Below the pieces are notes generated by a model that saw nothing but the letters and a program-made list of their open reading frames with translations, ran no database searches and was not told the DNA's origin. A stretch of 64,000 nucleotides of DNA, from NCBI GenBank assembly GCA_017397725.1, contig JAFQIA010000028.1, positions 1 through 64,000 of the forward strand. Direction: 5' to 3'. Position numbers and translations under genes: made by a program. Positions 60,100 to 64,000 of the stretch are shown piece by piece. Position 1 is the stretch's first letter; each line of letters starts with the position of its first letter. Source of the stretch: Clostridia bacterium. Its GTDB lineage: Bacteria > Bacillota > Clostridia > Monoglobales > Monoglobaceae.

Positions 60100-61464
60100 C
60101 TATTTCTCAAATAAAGTTTCCAGCTGGGTCACCGGCATCGGGCGATAACAATAATACCCTTGAAGCAAATCGCAGCCCGCCTCTGTCACAACCTTTTTGT
60201 GTTCTTCGGTTTCTATGCCTTCGCACAGAGTCCGAAAACCCAAATCATGGGCAGTTTGTATGATATTTTTCAGGATTAAGAAGCCCGTATGCTCAAGGGC
60301 GTTCTGGGTGATTGCCTTGTCTATTTTTACAATACTGATGTCAAATCCCGCCAAATCGCTGAACGAGGTGTAGCCTTTCCCAAAATCATCAAGGAGAATC
60401 AGAATTCCTTTCTCCTTTAATCGGGTTAAGTTTTGGGTCATTTGGATTTTTTCCTTTTCCGTCAGATTTTTATCCTCAAGAATTTCAATGGCAATACAGG
60501 AATAATCCAGCCCATATTTTTCTATCAGTTCCATTACGTTTTCTGCAAACGTTTCATTGCAAAGGGTACAGCGCGAAAAATTGATGGTGTATACATACTT
60601 GGTGCGATTTTCCTTGTCACTGGCAATCCATTTACAGTTTTTTTCTAAGATGTAATAATCAAACTTCTCGTTGAGTCCTACATTATTGACCGCAGAAAGG
60701 AACATATTGGGGGACAAAATACCATCCGACTGGGAATTCAGTCGAGAAAGCACCTCCGCGCCCATAATCCTGTTCGTTTTCGCATCAAGAATCGGCTGAT
60801 ATTCCAAGAAAAATCTGTTGTTGTCAATTTCATTTTGGATACTATTTTCTATCTTGATTTTTCTTTCAAATTCTTTTCCGTTGCTGCTGTCCCATTGACA
60901 ATACAACACCCCTTGATTCTCTGCCATACTGCACGCCTGCTTGGCTCTTCCCAGCGCTGTCTTGAATGGCACATCGGTTGCACTGGTGCAGTAATAGCCA
61001 AAGCTGATTCCAACCATATTGACCGCTTCATGGTTGGTAAAAATCTCACTGATTTCTTCAAAGCACTTCTCGATAGAAAGAGGAATCGCCGTTGCATCCA
61101 ATGTATTCAATGCAACAAAATTGCTGGTTCCGTAAAGGGAAATATCCCCATCGGCATTCAGGCAAAAATGTGTGAGCAAGGTCTTTCTGATCCGTTCAAG
61201 TATCCGCGTGGCTTTGGATTCTGAATAAAGCCGCTTCATACTGTCAAGGGACACAGAAATATAAACAAGACAACGGTTTTTCCGCATGTCCCCTGCTTTT
61301 TCAAACTCATTTTCAATTCTGCCTATCCCGCAAAAGCTTTTTTCCGCTGTGCCTTTTGCGGTTCTTACGGATTTGATGGTAAAATAAAGTCCAATGACGC
61401 CCATGATGAAAAAGCATATGACAAGAATGGTGATGATAACATAAGGGTATTCAAAAAATTTCAT
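60100..61464 (-). CDS. Membrane-bound EAL-domain c-di-GMP phosphodiesterase with degenerate GGDEF
   Basis: A 454-residue protein: one N-terminal membrane helix (about 8-30), a degenerate GGDEF-like domain (about 60-200; YGTSNF in place of GG[D/E]EF, so no cyclase activity) and an EAL domain (about 205-454). EAL residues are kept: E of GAEVLSRL, N of INFSR, E of EILED, DDFGKGY, K of VKIDK, EGIET and QGYY. It is therefore likely an active phosphodiesterase. It sits among four glycosyltransferase genes, which suggests control of surface polysaccharide by c-di-GMP. Confidence 0.93.
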   Translation of the reverse strand: MKFFEYPYVIITILVICFFIMGVIGLYFTIKSVRTAKGTAEKSFCGIGRIENEFEKAGDMRKNRCLVYISVSLDSMKRLYSESKATRILERIRKTLLTHFCLNADGDISLYGTSNFVALNTLDATAIPLSIEKCFEEISEIFTNHEAVNMVGISFGYYCTSATDVPFKTALGRAKQACSMAENQGVLYCQWDSSNGKEFERKIKIENSIQNEIDNNRFFLEYQPILDAKTNRIMGAEVLSRLNSQSDGILSPNMFLSAVNNVGLNEKFDYYILEKNCKWIASDKENRTKYVYTINFSRCTLCNETFAENVMELIEKYGLDYSCIAIEILEDKNLTEKEKIQMTQNLTRLKEKGILILLDDFGKGYTSFSDLAGFDISIVKIDKAITQNALEHTGFLILKNIIQTAHDLGFRTLCEGIETEEHKKVVTEAGCDLLQGYYCYRPMPVTQLETLFEK

Positions 61465-61482
61465 TTGGTTAACTCCCGTTTA

Positions 61483-62547
61483 TTATTTTTCGAAAATTGG
61501 AAACGCTTTGTCTCCTGCAGTCTGCTTAAGCCCGATTGCGTTTGCCGCTTTGAGGCATTTTTCAATATCTTTTTTTGCGGCTGCCTTTCTCCGGATTCCT
61601 TCTTTTACCAAAAAGCACGGTCGGAATGTGAGCACGGCTTTGATCACACCGCTTTTTGAAACAGCGCGTCGCTTATACTCGGCCAATATTTCAAAGAGCG
61701 CATAGCAAATCGCATCCTTGTCAAACTGTTGGTCCGCCATTTGGGTAAGCCATTTTTTATATGCAAGGAATTGACCAATATCGGCATTTTCTTTGAAATA
61801 AATACCGCCGATATAAAACTTCTGCATGGGTTCATCCATTTCACAGAGAAGCGTTCCATAATACTTTTGTTGTATTTTCAGCACCTCGGTATGCTGCCTT
61901 TCAAGGGTGGTGCTGGTGATTTGTTTGTCATGGAGTCTGTATATCAAAAGACATTCGGGAAGAATCTGGATTTTCTGATTTTCCATCACCAGTCTTGTCC
62001 AGAGCTCCAAGTCCTCGGTGCAGGTAAGGGTGGTATCGTAAGGGTATTTTTTCATAACCTCCGCCTTGGCAAACACTCCGGGGTGCAATATGGGATTTGC
62101 CACAAGGAGCATTGCCTTTATCCCTTCAAAATCACATCTTCCGCCGCAACCGCCTGATGCATACACACCATTTTTCATGGTCATAAATCTGCAAGAAGAC
62201 AATGCCACGTCCTCGTTCTCTTCCATAAACCGATACTGTTTTTCCAATCTCTCGGGCAAACAGATGTCGTCTGCATCCATTCTTGCGATATATTTGCCAT
62301 TACATAAAGAAATCGCTTTGTTCAGGGACGCGGGTAGCCGCAAATTCACTTCGTTGGTGTATACCTTGATTCGCGCATCCTTTGCAGAGAAATCCGCAAG
62401 AATTTCCCCTGTGGCATCCGCAGAACAATCGTTGATGACAATCAACTCCCAGTTTTTGAAGGTCTGCTTTCTGACGCTTTCTATCGCCTCTTTGAGGTAA
62501 GTTTCGCCATTATACACACTCATAATCACTGATATATCAGGTTTCAT
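61483..62547 (-). CDS. Family-2 glycosyltransferase
   Basis: A 354-residue GT-A glycosyltransferase: SVIMSVYNGETYL (about 5-17), INDCSAD (about 38-44), and the metal motif RMDADD (about 85-90). Soluble, membrane-associated at most. ATG 62547 with GGGGTG upstream is preferred over 62571, which lies inside the previous gene. Sugar and acceptor unknown; part of a surface polysaccharide set. Confidence 0.9.
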   Translation of the reverse strand: MKPDISVIMSVYNGETYLKEAIESVRKQTFKNWELIVINDCSADATGEILADFSAKDARIKVYTNEVNLRLPASLNKAISLCNGKYIARMDADDICLPERLEKQYRFMEENEDVALSSCRFMTMKNGVYASGGCGGRCDFEGIKAMLLVANPILHPGVFAKAEVMKKYPYDTTLTCTEDLELWTRLVMENQKIQILPECLLIYRLHDKQITSTTLERQHTEVLKIQQKYYGTLLCEMDEPMQKFYIGGIYFKENADIGQFLAYKKWLTQMADQQFDKDAICYALFEILAEYKRRAVSKSGVIKAVLTFRPCFLVKEGIRRKAAAKKDIEKCLKAANAIGLKQTAGDKAFPIFEK

Positions 62548-62555
62548 AAACTGCT

Positions 62556-63575
62556 TCACCCCTTTTTCCATACCCTCTTTATTCTTTTACACAGGTTCAA
62601 AAAATAAAATGCTGCAGCATACCATTTTTTCTTCATAAGAACTATGGTTATGCGACTTTTCAAAGAAATATTTTCAAACTCGGCAGAAGGAATTTTTTCG
62701 TTATGCAAGGAGTTGGTGATATTCTCCTTGAGCTCCTTGATGCTTTGAAAGTGGTTTCCCTCTGCTGCTGCCGCGAAAATTGTAAAACACATAAAACAGG
62801 AGTAGCGGCAAAGCTGTTCTTCAAAATCAACCACTTTTTCCATATCATTGGTCATGATTTCACGAATGACATCCTGGACAAGATAAATTTGCTTCGCTTG
62901 AAATCCCTTGGACATAGAATCCTCTCTCACAGAGTATAAATACGCCGGCTTTTTGCTTATGTATACACTTTGTGTGTGGAGATAACACGGAACCACGCAA
63001 CAAAAATCCTCACCCAAGGATATGGTTTCACTCACTCCCAGCTGATGCGGGGTCAAGAGTTCTCTTTTTACCGCTTTGCCGGACAAATAATAGGAAATAT
63101 GGTTCATATGTTTGTCCATAAGCAGTCTGGGATAGATATGCTTTTCGATGGCTTCTCTATCATAAAAGCCCTCGTCTATCCCGTCGTCAGTGATATTGAT
63201 GGTCTTTCCGTTTTTCACCCATCGGTATGAAAACGATACCATTTCACAGCTTGTATCCCTGATGATGTTATAGGCACATTCCAGCGTATCCTTTTCAATC
63301 AAATCATCAGAATCAAGGTTAAACACATAGTCGCCTTCTGCGACCTTGATACCCGCTCTTCTTGCACTGGCAAGTCCGCCATTGGGTTTATGGATTACCT
63401 TGATGCGGGCATCCTTTTTTTGATAATCATCACAAATTTCAGGGCAGGTATCCGGCGAACCGTCATCCACCAGAATCAGCTCAAAATCAGAAAAGGTTTG
63501 TCCCAGAACACTCTCTATGCAATCAGGAAGATATTCTTCCACCTTGTACACAGGTACTATTACAGAAAAAAACAT
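62556..63575 (-). CDS. Family-2 glycosyltransferase
   Basis: A 339-residue GT-A glycosyltransferase: VIVPVYKVEEYL (about 5-16), LVDDGSPDTC (about 36-45), NLDSDD (about 89-94) with the DxD metal site. The C-terminal third is basic and helical. The stop overlaps the ORF region of the next glycosyltransferase. It is related to capsule and exopolysaccharide transferases. Substrates unknown. Confidence 0.92.
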   Translation of the reverse strand: MFFSVIVPVYKVEEYLPDCIESVLGQTFSDFELILVDDGSPDTCPEICDDYQKKDARIKVIHKPNGGLASARRAGIKVAEGDYVFNLDSDDLIEKDTLECAYNIIRDTSCEMVSFSYRWVKNGKTINITDDGIDEGFYDREAIEKHIYPRLLMDKHMNHISYYLSGKAVKRELLTPHQLGVSETISLGEDFCCVVPCYLHTQSVYISKKPAYLYSVREDSMSKGFQAKQIYLVQDVIREIMTNDMEKVVDFEEQLCRYSCFMCFTIFAAAAEGNHFQSIKELKENITNSLHNEKIPSAEFENISLKSRITIVLMKKKWYAAAFYFLNLCKRIKRVWKKG

Positions 63576-63584
63576 ATGTATCCC

Positions 63585-64000
63585 CTATCTGCTTCTTAAT
63601 CCAACAAGTACTTTTAACAGCAAATACCATCGGTATTTTATCCCATAGGCAAACACCCTTTGCCTGAGCGGCAATTTGCCTATGGGATATCTTTTTAAGG
63701 TTTCCACCGTCAAATTATGGGTGCATACCGCCTTTAGATTTCTCTTTAAGTCTGCATATTTCATATGGTTGTCGGTGGCATACATAATCTCCTGCGCGCA
63801 TAACACTCTGCAGATTGCCTGCCAGAATCGATCGATATAAATCTGATATTCTTCCGCTCCCATATCTTTTTGGAATCTTTTTTCCACTTCACCGACAAAA
63901 ATAAGGCTTTTTTCCATTCTGTCCTTTTTATAGGATTTGGAAATAGAGTCTTCGTTTCTGCGGTAGCGGTAAAAGGCTTCGCGGATTCCTGTTGCCTTTT
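63585..64000 (-). CDS. C-terminal part of a family-2 glycosyltransferase (cut by right edge)
   Basis: The frame is open from the window end to the stop at 63585 (138 codons). It begins ATGIREAFYRYRRNEDSIS, where the arginine-asparagine-serine pattern is typical for the region after the acceptor-binding helix of GT2 capsule transferases. No catalytic motif is inside the window. It ends 10 bp before the next transferase gene. Confidence 0.75.
   Translation of the reverse strand, partial: KATGIREAFYRYRRNEDSISKSYKKDRMEKSLIFVGEVEKRFQKDMGAEEYQIYIDRFWQAICRVLCAQEIMYATDNHMKYADLKRNLKAVCTHNLTVETLKRYPIGKLPLRQRVFAYGIKYRWYLLLKVLVGLRSR

Overview
The window looks like part of the chromosome of a strictly anaerobic Gram-positive clostridium-like Firmicute. 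The evidence is a glycyl-radical enzyme with its activase, indolepyruvate:ferredoxin oxidoreductase, a tryptophan T-box leader, a cobalamin riboswitch in front of an ECF transporter, S-layer-homology (SLH) proteins, AGGAGG-type ribosome sites and TTGACA/TATAAT promoters. I cannot name the genus. No rRNA, tRNA, insertion sequence, phage or CRISPR array was seen.

Positions 1-31,300 hold a carbohydrate-utilisation region organised around two paralogous AraC regulators. A long minus-strand operon (30119 to 10659) encodes two SLH surface proteins, a protein made only of carbohydrate-binding modules, two large secreted clan-A glycoside hydrolases, a cytoplasmic GH38 alpha-mannosidase and a sugar-binding lipoprotein. 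A second minus-strand operon (8754 to 1262) carries three Gfo/Idh/MocA oxidoreductases, a glycyl-radical enzyme, its activase and an FAD oxidoreductase. A third (1083 to the left edge) has an SGNH esterase and an ABC sugar permease. A plus-strand pair encodes one AraC protein and a xylose-isomerase-like TIM-barrel protein. All three minus-strand promoters carry the same two-half-site operator in identical geometry: half-sites 21 bp apart, 27 bp before the -10. They therefore look like one regulon. Import and hydrolysis of an external glycan could feed a redox and radical pathway for an unusual sugar.

Positions 31,300-42,500 cover uronate/aldonate catabolism and vitamin uptake. An AraC regulator (35486) diverges from kduI (fused to an extra N-terminal domain), a KDPG aldolase gene, a KDG kinase gene and a gluconate/KDG dehydrogenase gene. 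An ECF transporter under a cobalamin riboswitch follows, then a Cu/Zn-SOD-like gene and a second KDPG/KDPGal aldolase with 2-dehydro-3-deoxygalactonokinase.

Positions 42,500-50,700 hold mostly housekeeping genes: CDP-alcohol phosphatidyltransferase, acyl-CoA thioesterase, branched-chain aminotransferase, amylomaltase, a HAD phosphatase, two membrane proteins, and a tryptophan synthase beta chain gene without trpA behind a Trp-type T-box.

Positions 50,700-64,000 are all on the minus strand. They contain a PLP lyase-like protein with a small Cys-rich partner, an aromatic-amino-acid fermentation set (paaK, iorA, iorB, tandem-ACT protein), three adjacent M42 peptidase paralogues of which two have lost metal ligands, and four family-2 glycosyltransferases (one cut by the right edge) with an EAL c-di-GMP phosphodiesterase among them.

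The part most likely to be undescribed is the 1-10.6 kb glycyl-radical operon. Its enzyme keeps the radical glycine and the cysteine but has tryptophan where dehydratase-type family members have the catalytic glutamate.
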